In this document: in pieces, positions 21,815 to 34,058 of the stretch
How positions within the stretch are numbered: the first letter of the stretch is position 1
How the letters are laid out: every line of letters begins with the position of its first letter
The notes under the pieces: model-generated
Seen by the model: the letters and a program-made list of their open reading frames with translations, nothing else
Databases searched by the model: none
Told to the model about the DNA's origin: nothing
Source of the DNA: Lactuca virosa
Lineage: Eukaryota > Streptophyta > Magnoliopsida > Asterales > Asteraceae
DNA: 64,000 bases
NCBI GenBank assembly: GCA_928212115.1
Contig: CAKMRJ010005634.1
Coordinates: 251,094,745-251,158,744, forward strand
Direction: 5' to 3'
Position numbers and translations under genes: made by a program

Positions 21815-22744
21815 TTGACGTTTCTAGCTCATATAGTGGATAAGTCCAAAGAAGAGATGAATATTCGAAACATCCCTGTGGCTTGCAATTTCCTGGATGT
21901 CTTTCCGGAAGATCTTCCAGGGATACCCCCAGAAAGACAAGTCGAGTTCCGAATTGATCTAGTGCCAGGAGCTACTCCCATCGCCAAATCGCCCTACAGA
22001 TTGGCTCCTGCGGAGATGCAAGAGTTGTCCAGTCAACTCAGCGAGCTTTTGGACAAAGGATTCATCCGACCCAGCTTCTCACCTTGGGGAGCTCCGGTTC
22101 TCTTTGTTAAGAAGAAAGACGGTACCTTTAGGATGTGTATTGACTATAGGGAACTTAACAAGCTCACTATCAAAAACTGCTATCCACTTTCGTGAATCGA
22201 CGATCTATTCGACCAGCTCCAAGGAGCAAGTTACTTCTCTAAGATAGATCTGCGATCCGGATACCACCAACTCAAGGTCCGGGAGGAGGATATTCCCAAA
22301 ACCGCCTTCCGAACTCGTTATGGACATTATGAATTCGTCGTAATGCCCTTCGGTCTAACGAATGCCCCTGCCGCATTCATGGACCTAATGAACCGGATCT
22401 GTCGACCATTCCTTGACAACTTTGTCATCGTTTTCATCGACGATATCCTCGTATATTCCCGAAGCGAAGAAGAACACGGCCGACATCTCCGAAAAATCCT
22501 GGAAACCCTGCGAACCGAAAAGTTATACGCGAAACTCTCTAAGTGCGAGTTTTGGCTCCGTAGTGTGAACTTTTTGGGACATGTTGTTAGTCAGGAAGGA
22601 ATTCATGTGGATCCTTCTAAAGTCCAAGCCATCAAAGGATGGGCGATCCCAACAACACCTACATAAATTCGCCAATTTTTAGGCCTCGCAGGCGACTACA
22701 GGAGATTCATTCAGAACTTCTCCAAAACAGCCAAGCCACTTACC
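21815..22744 (+). pseudogene. Element J reverse transcriptase
   Basis: The RT reads VEFRIDLVPGATPIAKSPYR, WGAPVLFVKKKDGTFRMCID and the catalytic FIDDILVYSRSEEEH (22430-22475), followed by FLGHVVSQEGIHVDPSK. Stops at 22193-22195 (TGA, where I has Arg in PLPRIDD) and 22664-22666 (TAA, where I has Glu) break the frame. Confidence 0.9.
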
Positions 22745-23257
22745 TTGCTTACACAAAAGGGTGTACCCTTCGAATGGACGGACAAGCAAGAACCTGCATT
22801 CCGAACTCTGAAGCAAGCTCTCTGTAGTGTGCCGGTACTATCACTACCGGAAGGAACAGAAGACTTTATAGTTTACTGTGATGCATCGAATCAGGGTTTG
22901 GGCTGTGTACTCATGCAGCGTGGGAAGGTGATAGCTTATGCGTCCCGGAAACTAAAGACACATGAGGTGAATTACATCACCCATGATCTGGAACTGGGAG
23001 CAGTAGTCTTCGCCCTGAAGATTTGGAGGCACTACCTTTATGGTACCAAGTGCACCATCTTCACCGACCACAAGAGTCTCCAGCACATTTTGAACCAAAA
23101 AAAGTTGAACATGAGGCAACGAAGATGGGTTGAACTGCTGAACGACTATGATTGTGAAATCAAGTACCACCCAGGCAAGGCTAACGTGGTAGCTGATGCC
23201 TTGAGCCGGAAAGAATACTCGAATCATCGTTTGAAGACTCTCTCCATAACCATTTGA
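22745..23257 (+). pseudogene. Element J RNase H
   Basis: RNase H reads VYCDASNQGLGCVLMQRGKV, YASRKLKTHEVNY, then FTDHKSLQHIL and YHPGKANVVADALSRKE. These are the acidic catalytic positions of the Ty3/gypsy type. It ends at a TGA at 23255-23257, upstream of the integrase. Confidence 0.9.
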
Positions 23258-24733
23258 TCCCACCTGACCTCTCAAATCAGGGCAGCCCAGTTCGATGCAA
23301 TGAACGCAGAAAACAAAACAAGCGAGGCGTTGCGTGGAATGGAGAAGAACTTCGAAGTGAAGGAAGATGGAACATATTACTTCATGAACCGCATTTGGGT
23401 CCCTAAACTCGGGGGATTCAGAGAAGTAGTCATGAACGAAGCCCACAAGACGCGATACTCCATCCATCCGGGTTCAGATAAAATGTACTTGGATGTTAAG
23501 CAACATTATTGGTGGCCTAACATGAAGGCAGAGATTGCCACTTACGTTAGCAAGTGCCTCACATGTGCTAAAGTAAAGGTGGAATATCAAAAGCCCTCCG
23601 GATTACTACAACAACCAGTAATTCCCAAGTGGAAATGGGAAAGGATTACCATGGATTTTGTGACCAAACTACCCAAGTCGACTGATGGTTTGGATACCAT
23701 ATGGGTAATAGTTGATAGATTAACAAAATCCGCTCATTTCCTGCCAATAAAAGAATCATACAAAATGGAGCGCCTGACAAGGATTTATATCAAGGAAATC
23801 GTGAGACTCCATGGAGTGCCAATATCTATCATCTCAGATAGAGCTAGTAGGTTTACTTCACACTTTTGGCAATCGCTTCAGAAAGCTATGGGAACACAAC
23901 TTGACATGAGCACCGCCTACCACCCACAAACGGATGGTCAAAGCGAGCGAACCATTCAAACGCTAGAAGATATGCTTCGCGCATGTGTGATAGACTTTGG
24001 AAAGTCGTGGGATATCCACTTGCCTTTGATCGAATTCCCGTACAATAACAGTTATCATTGAAGCATCAAAGTCGCTTCTTTCGAGGCATTGTACGGGCAT
24101 AAATGTAGATCACCGTTGTGTTGGGCTGAGGTAGGAGACACCCAGCTAGCAAGAGAGCAAACGCCAGACAACGCATTAACGGGACCGGAAATCATACGCG
24201 AGACGACCGAGAAGATAATTCAGATCAGGGCCCGACTGCAATCATCACGAGACAGACAAAAGAGCTACGCCGATAAGCAGTGAAAGCCCTTGGAATTTAG
24301 AGTCGGGGAAAGGGTGTTATTAAAAGTCTCTTCTTGGAAAGGGGTGATTCGTTTTGGGAAACGGGGAAAACTAAACCCTCGATACATTGGACCCTTCGAG
24401 ATTCTTGCCCGAATAGGTCCAGTGGCTTATAGACTGCAGCTACCCGCGGAGCTCAGCAATGTTCACCCCGTGTTCCACGTTTCCAATTTGAAAAAGTGCT
24501 TATCCGACAAGACTTTCGTCATTCCATTAGAAGAAATCGAAATCAACGAGAATCTCTTGTTCATCGAGGAACCAGTCGAAATCATGGACAAAGAGGTGAA
24601 GCGTACTAAGCAAAGTCGCATTCCGATTGTGAAAGTTCGATGGAACGCGAGACGCGGACCAGAATTCACATGGGAACGTGAAGATCAAATGAAGCAGAAA
24701 TACCGTCACCTATTCTCGCATTCTCAAATCTAG
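23258..24733 (+). pseudogene. Element J integrase
   Basis: Integrase reads HPGSDKMYLDVKQHYWWPNM, CLTCAKVKVEYQKPSGLLQQ (zinc-binding C-x2-C), the core WVIVDRLTKSAHFLPIKESY and SIISDRASRF, AYHPQTDGQSERT, and the C-terminal VSSWKGVIRFGKRGKLNPRY. It ends at a stop at 24731-24733. Internal TGA stops lie at 24059-24061 and 24281-24283. Confidence 0.9.
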
Positions 24734-24769
24734 CTTTCAAAAGAATTTCGGGACGAAATTCCCTCTAAC

Positions 24770-24776
24770 GGGGGGA
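24770..24776 (+). other. Polypurine tract of element J
   Basis: GGGGGGA lies just before the LTR start at 24780, after GGGACGAAATTCCC. Confidence 0.85.
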
Positions 24777-24779
24777 TGA

Positions 24780-27700
24780 TGTCACAACTAGGAATTTTGA
24801 TGCTTTGTAACAACAACAATTATACCAATTGTGAACCGACAATGTGAAAGCATGTATGATGCTTATTCAATAACAACAAAACTTCCATCAAACACTTTAT
24901 ACAAGCACTACAACTAATCAACAAAGAATTGGAAACCCTAGAAAATCCCGGTTTAAGTCCATTTTGGACTAGGATTTCCTTATTGGGCCTAATGGGCCAA
25001 TAAGCTTCCAATTTGACTATCTTGGACTTAGAACTCTTAAATGGGCCCTAATTGGACCCATATACATGAAACTTAATATTTTGGGCCTTATAAGCCTGAA
25101 ATGAACTAGGTTATCTTTAATGGGCCTTTCTGGGCCATAACAAATCTAATTAGCCCTAATGGGCCATAAAAATCATTCCTTGATTTATTTTGGGCCGTGA
25201 AACCCTCTCCAAGACCAATTGGGCCAAAAATCACCTAATTGGGCCATAAAATGGACTTAAGCACAAAAAGGCCCAATTTCTTTTTTTTTCTTCTCCTCTT
25301 CTCGGCCCAACTACACAAATGAGGGGGGGAAGAGTTGACTTTCCACTTGCCACCTCCTTATTATATTTTGGTCTTCCATGCATCATCACATACTTCCATG
25401 CACACCATCACTTCACTTATCTCTCTCTTCTCCTCTCTCTTTTCTTCTTCGGCTGAGAACCACAAAGGGAAAGACACACACACACATTTCACTCAAACAC
25501 TCTCAAAGAAACACTCCTTCTTCTTCATCAAATTTTCAAGAATTAGAAGCATTCCAAGGAGTTTATTCCACAAAAATCATAATCTTAGGTAAGTTCATGC
25601 TTGGATCCATGATCTAGATTCTTTGTTTTATCAAAAATCTCTTCTTAACTCATTTAAACTCATGATCACCATCTTAGAAACCTCTAAGTTCGAGATCTTC
25701 CAAGAAGGCTTGCTAGGACCAAATTTTCTTCATTTCTTCCTTCTAAATCAAAAACAACAAGCAAATGTGAGTTCATACCCCTCTCTTTTTCGGTTTTCAT
25801 AAGTTTTATAGGGGAGAATACAAGTAAAATGTGTAGATCTATGTGTATGTGTATGCTATGTATGATTTTATGCATGTATGTGTGATTTTATGTGTTTTTG
25901 TGGTGAATATGTAACCAAAAAGGGAAGAAATCTCGAGATCTATGCCATAAGAAGGAATACAAACATGATCTAAGTTATATTACACTAAACAAGTCAAGAA
26001 TATTAACCTTTAAGATTATGATAAACATATTGCAACATAAAACCCATTTTTGGACTTAAATTGCCAAATAAACAAAAGTTGGGTTAAAAATTGCCATTCA
26101 CGGTTTTCTTAAAGGTCAAAAGAGTCAAAACAGTTACAATAAATTTTTTTATGAATATTATGCTCTTCAAAGGAGTTGAAATGTAAATATTAGCTAAATG
26201 AGCCAATTTTTGGGCTTTTCGGCCCATTAAGCCCAAAGTTGCGAAAATATGACTTTCAAAGGGCTGAAATGGTAAATTCTTCAAAACAGGGGATAAAAAG
26301 TTAAACAAAACTATTTCAAGGATTAAAAATGCTTTTATTTTCCAAAAAAGGATAAAAAATGTAAAGTTTTTGGATTTTGGGCTAAAATTGTAAAAATTGC
26401 AAAAAGTTTGGGTTTTAACCGAAAAACACTTTTCTGGAAGGGCTGAAACTGCCAAAGAATAAGTTTTGAGCTAAAATATCATTTGAACAAGTCTATGATT
26501 CAAAAGTGTCAAGAAAATGGTTTAAGGGTTTAAAATGTCTTTTTCTTTTGTATAAAGGGCAAAAATTGTTATTTTTATTAAAGAAAGGCTGAAAAGGTCA
26601 AACCAATATTTTGAACCAATTATTTTATTTTAAGATATTTGAGTCAAAAGAATACCAACTTACAACTTACGAAAACAGAATGAAGAGTATACCTATATTC
26701 TCAAACACATCAATATAAACGACCGAACGGTCTCGTGCCGATCCAAAAACAACAATCGTTCAATCAAACCTTCCAACAATTATGCAATACCTAAAACCAG
26801 TAAACATTCAAAACTTTGGGCTTGAAAGTTCCAATCATGCTTGTTGGACCTTTGTAATCCATTAACATGATCTTTGGGCCCAAGGAATAATGATAACAAA
26901 TGTTATTGGGCCTTCTATGACCCAATTCCATATTAAAGGGACCTTCAATGGCTTTTAAGTGCTATTGGGCCTTAGTCGCCATTAGTATTGCTAGTAAGGT
27001 CGAAGTAATCAAATGCGAAATGGGCCAACATGTCCTTCGCATACCCAACAGCCTAAAATAACTCACGAAAGTATCAGGACTTTGTACTCCTCTTCTCCTC
27101 GTTTGCTAGGCTTATGAGTAATCAAAGTAAACAGATTCAGGTTGTTAATCAATAGTAATCAAGGTTGTTTGGATTAAGTGAGTAATAACGGGCGACGCCT
27201 CTAAGGATCGTTCGTAGTCTGTAGTTACAACTAGTCATTATCATGTTGGGTTATAACGACTCACTAAAATTGATTAATCCAATACCATCCGAGTAATCAA
27301 GGAAGAGTAATCAAAAATCATTCGTTGTGGCGGTATAGAAATTCGTAAACAAGTATATTTTGCGTCATCGGAAAACATCGGGTTTTTCGAGGAAATCAAT
27401 TACTCGCTTGTAATTTTCTATAACTATAATACAAAACCTCCTTTTATACACGTTTTGAAATCATTCATGCATCAACTTATGGATCTTCACACTTTGATAA
27501 ACTATTGTCTTTTCAGAAAATATCGGATTTTCTGGGTTTTACAAACTACACAAATCATTTTTATCACAACCCTGCTTATGAACTCACCAACATTTCATAT
27601 GTTGACGTTTTCCAAAATAACTTGTATTCTGATGTAACAGGTAAGCGGAAGGGTAATATCAAGTAATGTTAGGATGTTATGTTTTTGAAAACTCTCAAAC

Positions 27701-27856
27701 AATTTATGTTATGGATGTGTAATATTTAAAACAATGTACTGGATGTGAACAATATCAGTTGTAATGTATTGATGCATGGTGATGTTTATGTTATGATTCA
27801 TGTATATTCATTGTGATGATATTCAATTTAAGTCACGCGATCCCTCGGACGTTTCC
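24780..27856 (+). repeat. Element J 3' LTR (~3.08 kb, 3' tip missing)
   Basis: The LTR starts TGTCACAACTAGG. It includes repeated TGGGCC motifs (24985-25270), a donor-like TGTGAGTTCATA at 25766-25777, the quasi-palindrome around CAGAAAATATCGGATTTTCT at 27514-27535, the donor-complementary TATGAACTCACC at 27577-27588 and an acceptor-like TAACAG|GTAAGC at 27635-27646. It ends at TCGGACGTTTCC, where related LTRs continue for about 20 bp more. Confidence 0.85.
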
Positions 27857-28032
27857 TATTGCCCATAACCAAGTTCATCTTCCCATGCTCCACATCCCTA
27901 CTTCTTTTTAGCCCCTACAAATCAGAACAAATGTGAAAACCACATCCTATATCAAGGACCCAAGAACTAGCATGTGATGAGTTGATGGACAGAATAATAT
28001 AGATACATGAAAAGGAGGGCTTTATCTTCCTG
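27857..28032 (-). pseudogene. Element E protease fragment
   Basis: The minus strand reads SSWVLDIGCGFHICSDL, then a stop, then RSRDVEHGKMNLVMGN. This is the copia protease, where the catalytic D-T/S-G is changed to D-I-G. It is cut by element J after NLVMGN. Integrase, RT and most of RNase H of E are missing. Confidence 0.8.
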
Positions 28033-28737
28033 TCAGCAGTTCTCAGTAAACCTTGGAGCAGTTCTCAGGACTGGGGCAGCAGCATGAGTGGGAGTGGATT
28101 CGATACTTTTCCCTTTCAATCCACTTTCAGCAGTTCTCAGTAAACCTTGGAGCTTGCTCAATGTGACTTCCTCATTGCTCATATGATATGTCATCTTGAA
28201 CTGATCATAGCAAGGAGGCAAAGAGTGTAGGACTATGTCAATAGGCAGCCCTTCGTCAAAGTTGACATTCAACTTGAGCAAACGATCCACATATCTATGC
28301 ATTCTTTGCAGGTGGCTCGTGATGGACTCTCCATCCCTCATTTTAGTGGTGTTGAACGAGGTGACTATCTTATACCTCTCTTGACGTGCTCGTTTATGGT
28401 ACTTTTCCATCAAGTACTTGCACATCTCGTAGGGTTAATAGTCCTCGTAGAACCGCTGCAGCCCAGGAGTCATGGTGGCTACCATAATATAAGACACCTA
28501 AGTAGCATCCTTGTGGTGAGCCTCATACTCAGCTATTTCTTTGGGAGTAGCTTTAGACTCATCAAACTCTTTTAATGGATTTTTGAGGACATATTCTTTG
28601 TCCTCGTAGCACAAGGCCATTCGAATGTTGCAGATCCAATCATTGAAGTTGGGACAATCGAATGTGACCCATGCACAAATGTTCAAAAGCGAGAATGAGT
28701 TGTTGGAGGAACCGGAAACGTTGTTCGAGGTAGACAT
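28033..28737 (-). pseudogene. Element E gag
   Basis: The start codon is chosen at 28737 (MSTSNNVSGSSNNSFSLLNI) because the copia gag N-terminus begins there; the open frame runs further upstream to 28824. Then come WVTFDCPNFNDWICNIRMAL, EYEAHHKDAT, a frame break, and the UBN2-type capsid block MCKYLMEKYHKRARQERYKI to LQGLLRTAESGLKG. A 27-bp segment (CAGTTCTCAGTAAACCTTGG) occurs twice, near 28036 and 28130, at the 3' end. Confidence 0.85.
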
Positions 28738-29915
28738 CTGCAAAAGAAGAAGGACAAAGTTTCGATTAGATAAGGAATCCTTAATATAAACCCAAAAGGA
28801 AATATTAAGGCTAGGATCCAACACAATAATTCACAATTCGAAAGAGGGATGTTGTAATCCAATTGTAAATTATTTGAAGGTAAGTAAATGACGATTTACC
28901 AATTCCACCACAAAAAACGAAATAAAGAATTAGGTTTTAAATGAAATGAAATTCCTAGATTCTTTTGAGATTCATTGAAATTTTTAATGGCATGTTTAAT
29001 CTCGATTATGCCCTTCAAGTTTGTGATTGGGATACCGAGGATCACAAACAAGGTGTGAATAACCATGCAAATTAGCTTGGTACTCTCGATGTCATTTACC
29101 ACCTAATCAATGTGTTGGTTATCCACACACGCTCCATTGATCTATGATAATTTACGAGCTACCCATTGCCACCCTTGTTAGTCCAAGTTAGTGTGTCAGT
29201 TAACCACACACGCTCCACTAACGACTTGACAAGGTGTAATGTGAAATTTCATTGATTAGCATCGAATTCACATTTTCCTAAAGTAACTAAGATTGGGAAT
29301 TTATAAAAACATTTAGTTACTTTATATTTATCATTATACTTATTAATGAGGGAATTAATGTCCTATCCTACCCGATCGGCTAACAACCCTCCACTACTCA
29401 AGAGTGTGGTCGGTAAGAACGGATACCCAATGGCGGTCATTTTTAATATTATAATAGTATAAGGGTTGTATTTTAAACTTTTAAAATACTAGGGTTTTAG
29501 AATTTAATGTTTCAAAATTAAAACTTTTAATTAAATTTTAAATTCCAAAACTTAAAGGGTGTAATTTGAAACCTTTCAAAATTACTTGATCAAATTTTTA
29601 AATAAGGAATTAATCATATAATCTTATTATTATCTTGAAATTTGACAAAATCTCTTAAATAGATGAGGATATCAATTACCTTTCCAGAAAATTTGATTTT
29701 AAACATTTAAAATAATTTATGGTAATTATCCTAATCTAATTAAGGCCTGAAATCCGAAAAACCTGCTTACAGACGAGTCAACTCATCGATTCAGGGCATG
29801 GACTCGTCGAGTTCATATTTGGACTCGTCGAGTTCATCAGGCAGATTGCAATTATGCTTGATTTTTTGATTTGGACAGTTCACTATTGCATCAAATATAA
29901 CAGAAAAACATCCTA
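28738..29915 (-). other. Element E 5' leader
   Basis: This is A/T-rich non-coding sequence between primer site and gag. Two similar ~100-bp blocks with CACACACGCTCCA(T/C)T occur near 29105-29160 and 29190-29235. A CTCGTCGAGTTCAT phrase occurs twice near 29805-29840. No coding domain. Confidence 0.6.
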
Positions 29916-29928
29916 GGCTCTGATATCA
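29916..29928 (-). other. Primer-binding site of element E
   Basis: The minus strand reads TGATATCAGAGCC, one base from the LTR end. It is a one-mismatch form of the tRNA-iMet complement TGGTATCAGAGCC. Confidence 0.85.
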
Positions 29929-29929
29929 C

Positions 29930-30663
29930 TGATGGGTTTTAAGCATAACAACATTCCTATGTGTTCATGCAACCCTAATTGCTTTGGATCTAAGTTTTTC
30001 TCTAGTTATGCATGCAAATAGATCTTCCAAAGTAATAACCCTAATACTAGCATACAATTTCAGGAAAAAAAACAATATGATGATCTTGACTCTTGAAAGC
30101 TTGAGTGCCCCAAGTGTTGCACCTCTAATGGAATCAAAAAAACCAAAAGCAAAGATTGAGTGAGAGAGGAGGCAGAATTTTGGCTAGGGTTTCTCTTGGA
30201 AGCAGTGGCCGAAATTGAGAGGCCAGGGGCTCTTTAAATACTTGTGGCTGCTAGGGTTTCCAGGTGAAACCCTAATTCTTGACTTAGGCTCCAAGCAGTC
30301 CATGAGGCCTTCCTTCTAGAAGGCCTTGGAATATTTCTATAGGGCCTCCAATAGATTTCGTCCAACCCTTTACAAGGGAGTCCAGCAGCCCAATTTGCAA
30401 CTATCAATGATTTGCAAATTAGTCCCCTTACTTTTAATCAGTTCCTTTAATCCCAAAATTAATTTCTGATTAAATACTAATTAAATAATATGATTTCCAA
30501 TTAATATATTATTCTTATAATATATAAATAAATCATTTATCTTCCTCTTTCTCCAATTTCATCCTCTCAAGTTGCTATCGTGAAGGCAACCCAAAAGGAT
30601 CATTCTACTATTAGATCAAGTACATATCAATTATAGTTATGGGCTTAGACACCTAATCCAACA
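29930..30663 (-). repeat. Element E 5' LTR (734 bp)
   Basis: TG...CA ends are present. On the minus strand it starts TGTTGGATTAGGTGTC. It is homologous to the truncated 3' LTR at 18947-19495. Element D integrase sequence begins at 30664. Confidence 0.9.
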
Positions 30664-31159
30664 CTTGTCACATATACATGATTCACATACATCAAAAGAC
30701 TTTGAGCCTGTTGATTCTAAGATTCCATCCTTTTGAAGTTTTCCCAATCCGAAAATGCCATTAATAATTTTTATTTAAGCCCGACTTTGTTTTCTTATTT
30801 GTTAACTTGTTCATTGAATTGTCCTTTTGGTATGAACCATTAAAATATATTTCAAATATTCCATAACGAAACCTTGTTCATAAAAACGAAAAGTAGAGAT
30901 AATATTCCTAATTACACTAGGTACATAACAACTATTGTACAAAATAATATTAAGACCATTTGGAGGCAAAAGATGATATTGTCTGATGGCTTTGACAACT
31001 ACTCGAGTTTCATTTCCCACATGGAGTTCCAAATCGCCATCTCTGAGTTATTTAACAATCTTTAGCCCCTGAAACTCAATGCAGATGTTAGTACCACTTC
31101 TAGTATAGAATACCCAATAATTAGTATGGAATGTATATAGTTCAATCACATATATACCT
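30664..31159 (-). pseudogene. Element D GAG-pre-integrase and protease remnant
   Basis: The minus strand reads LELHVGNETRVVVKAIRQYH, NIILYNSCYVPSVIRNIIS and then LGKLQKDGILESTGSKSFDV followed by CESCICDK, the zinc-binding start of integrase. The protease active site upstream is degraded. E is inserted right after CICDK. Confidence 0.8.
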
Positions 31160-32030
31160 GAGATGCCAACCTAGTTGGCCTTTTTTTTTCTTAACATCCT
31201 CTAGGTACTTGGGACAGTTACATTTCTAGTATCCCTTTTCATTGTAGTGAAAGCAATCAGAGTTAGCGGCACATTTGGGCTTAGGAGTGGGTTGGTAACA
31301 GGAGGCTTCCGTTGACACTTTCCTTTGCCTTGTTCCTTTTCTTGGCAGCTTTCCCTTTCCCTTTGCTAGTTTTCTTCTTGGAGATTTAACCCTCGTGGAT
31401 CATCAACACTTGATTCCAAGATTTCTTGATGTTTTCCTCGAAATTCTTGAGCATTGAATGAAGCTCATTAATGATCACCTCCCAGTCATTCATAGTGAAG
31501 TTCAACACAAATTCGTTGAATGACTTAGGCAATGAGGCTTGGCTCACATCAGTCGTTAGCTCATCCCCAAAAGGGAATCTGAGGCGATCAAGCTGCTCAG
31601 TGTAAGATTTCATTTTGAGTACATGTGCACTCACAAAAGATCCCTCATTTATTTTGCAACCAATGAAAGCATTCAAGATCTCAAACCTCTCTTACTTAGC
31701 ATGAACTTGAAACATGATTCTAAGTTGCTCATCATGTTAAATGCTTCATCGAACTCAAAAGTTTTATGAATCTCATGAGTCATTGTTGCAAGCATGAGGC
31801 AAGAAAATTTGGTTGAATCTTTACATGTTTACCCCAAGCATCTTTCAATGCCTTGGCGACATTTTGAGGAAGTTCTTCTAGGATAGGTTCATCAAGGACA
31901 TAGTCTTTTTTCTCAAGTTTGATAACTATCCTAACGTGTCTGAACTAATCAAGAAAGTTGGGTATGTTTAGTTTTCTTTTTCGAGGATGTATATTAAAAT
32001 GAATCAAGATAAGGTGACCCAAAATCCATA
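31160..32030 (-). pseudogene. Element D gag
   Basis: The copia gag capsid block reads NEGSFVSAHVLKMKSYTEQL, LRFPFGDELTTDVSQASLPK and ELHSMLKNFEENIKKSWNQV (31676-31386). A Lys-rich tail and a zinc knuckle, CFHYNEKGY-stop-KCNCPKYLED (about 31250-31190), follow; its first Cys pair is altered. The N-terminal part (LEKKDYVLDEPILEELPQNV) lies near 31915. Several stops are present. Confidence 0.82.
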
Positions 32031-33094
32031 ATAATTGCACAAAAATGCTAACTGATTTTTAAGTAGATTGCATAGATTTCAAAGTTTTGAAAAAAGGCTT
32101 TTATAAATGTTTTATTATTCTAGCATCTTTAAAAAAAAACTGTATCATGAATATTTCATGTATAAAATATTTCATGGTACATTTTGAAATGTTCCCAAAA
32201 ATTATAAACTTGAATTTATTTAATATACAATTTTTACCGGTTAAAATTTATATTCAATTTTAATTCGTCGTTATAATGATTTGAACCGATTTTTAACTTT
32301 TTAATAAACCTTTCTTTTATTATAGAGTTATGGAGTTTAGATTAAGTTTAATAAAAGCATTTTAAACTTCTTTAAATCTTAAAATGTTTGGCTATTTAAG
32401 AGTTCTAAAAATAAAACTTTTTATAATAAAAAACTCAATTTTTGACATCTTATGTTGGAAACTTTTATTTAAAATTATAAACCCCAACTTGATGTTATTT
32501 TTCATCAAAATGTTTTTAGCATGGAAACCACATTTACATACATACAACATTTTATAGCAAAAAAAATAAACATCACAAGCATGCATTTTAACGTGTATAA
32601 ACAAAGTCATTTTCTAGTAATATTTATTGTGAGTCATCACAACAAATACTAAGTATGACTTATTCGAACACTTCAAGGTCTTCAAAAGCTTCATGTATTT
32701 ATAAGGTCTTTATGCTCCATCTTGTTACATTTAAAAAAAATACAACTACTCTAAAAACTAATTTATTACATATAAATATGAACAAATGAAATAATATGTA
32801 TTTATCTATTACATCACATATTAATAAATAAATCACAACCACAAATGTCCTAATGGCTTGTTTATACACAACAAAATCAAACATTTTAATAAATAACTCT
32901 TTGTTTTTTCTAAGGCAACTTTTATATAACCAAAATGCATGAAAAAATGGTTATATAAAAAACAAACACTTTTGAACTAGAAGTTTCCAAAGAAAACAGA
33001 TATCGGCATTTCTTAAGCCAAAAAGAAATCCATACTTGTTTTTCAAAAACCAAATATTATCAAACATGAAAAATCATTTTAAAATTTAAAAGAT
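32031..33094 (-). other. Element D 5' leader
   Basis: Very A/T-rich sequence between the primer site and gag. Short ORFs here (32610-32392, 32884-32699) have no recognisable domain. I see nothing else. Confidence 0.55.
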
Positions 33095-33108
33095 GGCTGT
33101 GGTGCCAG
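33095..33108 (-). other. Degenerate primer-binding site of element D
   Basis: The minus strand reads TGGCACCACAGCCA a few bases after the LTR end. It differs at three positions from the usual tRNA-iMet complement TGGTATCAGAGCCA. Confidence 0.65.
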
Positions 33109-33112
33109 TAAT

Positions 33113-34058
33113 GGGTTTTGATACATGCAAATAGTGAGTTTTTCATAAAAACCGGGCAACAGAAGCTATAAAGTTCACTATAAATTTTTTAGTATATTTT
33201 GAAAACAAAACCACCAAGGATCCTTTAAAATAGGTTAGAATTATATTAAAACAACCATAGGGTGTTTTAGAATGACAACATTTGGTGCCTTTGGACCCTA
33301 TTGGATGTGGGGTGTTGATGAAGATGGAAAGAAGAAGAAGCTTGAACTTCTCTACAAGTATCCACTACCAAGATTAAAGTATCCAAAATGCTAGTTTCTT
33401 TTCTTGTATGATTTGTTCTTTAAGCCTTTAAGTGCTTAAAAAATAAGCATTAAAAGGAAGACACAAAAATCACGAAAATCCAAGCACTAAACTTCAAAAG
33501 AGAGAGCTTCTATGGAGAGGAAAACCTACGACCTTTGAGATGAGAATAAGGACCAAAAGAAGTAGAAACTTTCATGAATTAATCTCACTTATGTATCCCA
33601 TTCAAGGTAAGGTTCAACCTATTATAATACTCTAAAGTACATAGAGTAAAGATAGACATAGGGGATAAGAGAATGGAGGTGGAAAAGCAACCTCCATGCT
33701 TCTAGGAAAGTTACAGCCATAAGGCCATTAGAAGAAAAAAAATTGTCTTCCAAAATTCTTTAATCAAAAGTATTAATAAGCTAGTTACGTCATGAGTATC
33801 CAAAGTGTGTAAAACATTTGTACTTGGTTTATTAATCATACCATATGATATAATCACTAGTTTTTTCTTCCATTTATTATTGTTTTCATAAAACAAAAAT
33901 TATTCTCTAATAAAATACAAGAGTTGTATTTAATTATTAATAATCAAACTCTTAATAAATAATCAATAACTACCCACTTAATTAAGGTATGACTCCATAG
34001 AATCATATGTCATTAGCAATATCACTCAATAATGATTATTGAGCATATAGATCCAACA
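33113..34058 (-). repeat. Element D 5' LTR (946 bp)
   Basis: It pairs with 14770-15705. The minus-strand start is TGTTGGATCTATATG. A near-perfect palindrome CTCAATAATGATTATTGAG lies at 34025-34043, close to the integration end. The outer flank (34059 onward) is F reverse transcriptase. Confidence 0.9.

Larger units (their letters stand above)
20449..27856 (+). mobile_element. Element J: plus-strand Ty3/gypsy retrotransposon, both ends damaged
   Basis: J has a 5' LTR remnant (20449-20775), gag-pol (20776-24733), a polypurine tract and a 3' LTR (24780-27856). The 5' remnant is fused directly to mid-gag, so the rest of the LTR, the primer site, leader and gag N-terminus are deleted. The 3' LTR stops short of its expected GGGGTGTGACA-type end, fused to E protease. 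Confidence 0.88.
18947..30663 (-). mobile_element. Element E: minus-strand Ty1/copia retrotransposon, carrying J
   Basis: The 5' LTR (29930-30663) has TG...CA ends and an adjacent primer-binding site. The 3' LTR (18947-19495) lacks its last ~190 bp. Between them are gag, a broken protease, element J, and the RNase H C-terminus. E interrupts the integrase zinc-binding segment of D (CESCICDK, right edge 30664). Confidence 0.85.
14770..34058 (-). mobile_element. Element D: minus-strand Ty1/copia retrotransposon, carrying E, J and a MITE
   Basis: LTRs lie at 14770-15705 (3') and 33113-34058 (5'), with a primer-binding site at 33095-33108. Gag, GAG-pre-integrase, integrase C-terminus, RT and RNase H remnants are in the correct order on the minus strand. 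The central integrase is missing at the junction with E. The F reading frame runs up to both outer ends (QANS on the right, PREPHLTAV on the left). An exact target duplication is not visible. Confidence 0.85.

Noticed and set aside
22952..23467. 171-codon minus-strand ORF
   Set aside because: It lies opposite the RNase H and integrase of J and has no domain of its own.
25335..25617. Two overlapping ORFs that look like a small plant gene with a 5' leader
   Set aside because: They are inside the J LTR, have no recognisable domain and overlap CT-rich leader-like sequence.
26084..26455. 123-codon minus-strand ORF in the J LTR
   Set aside because: Low-complexity Phe/Leu/Lys content, no domain, within an LTR.
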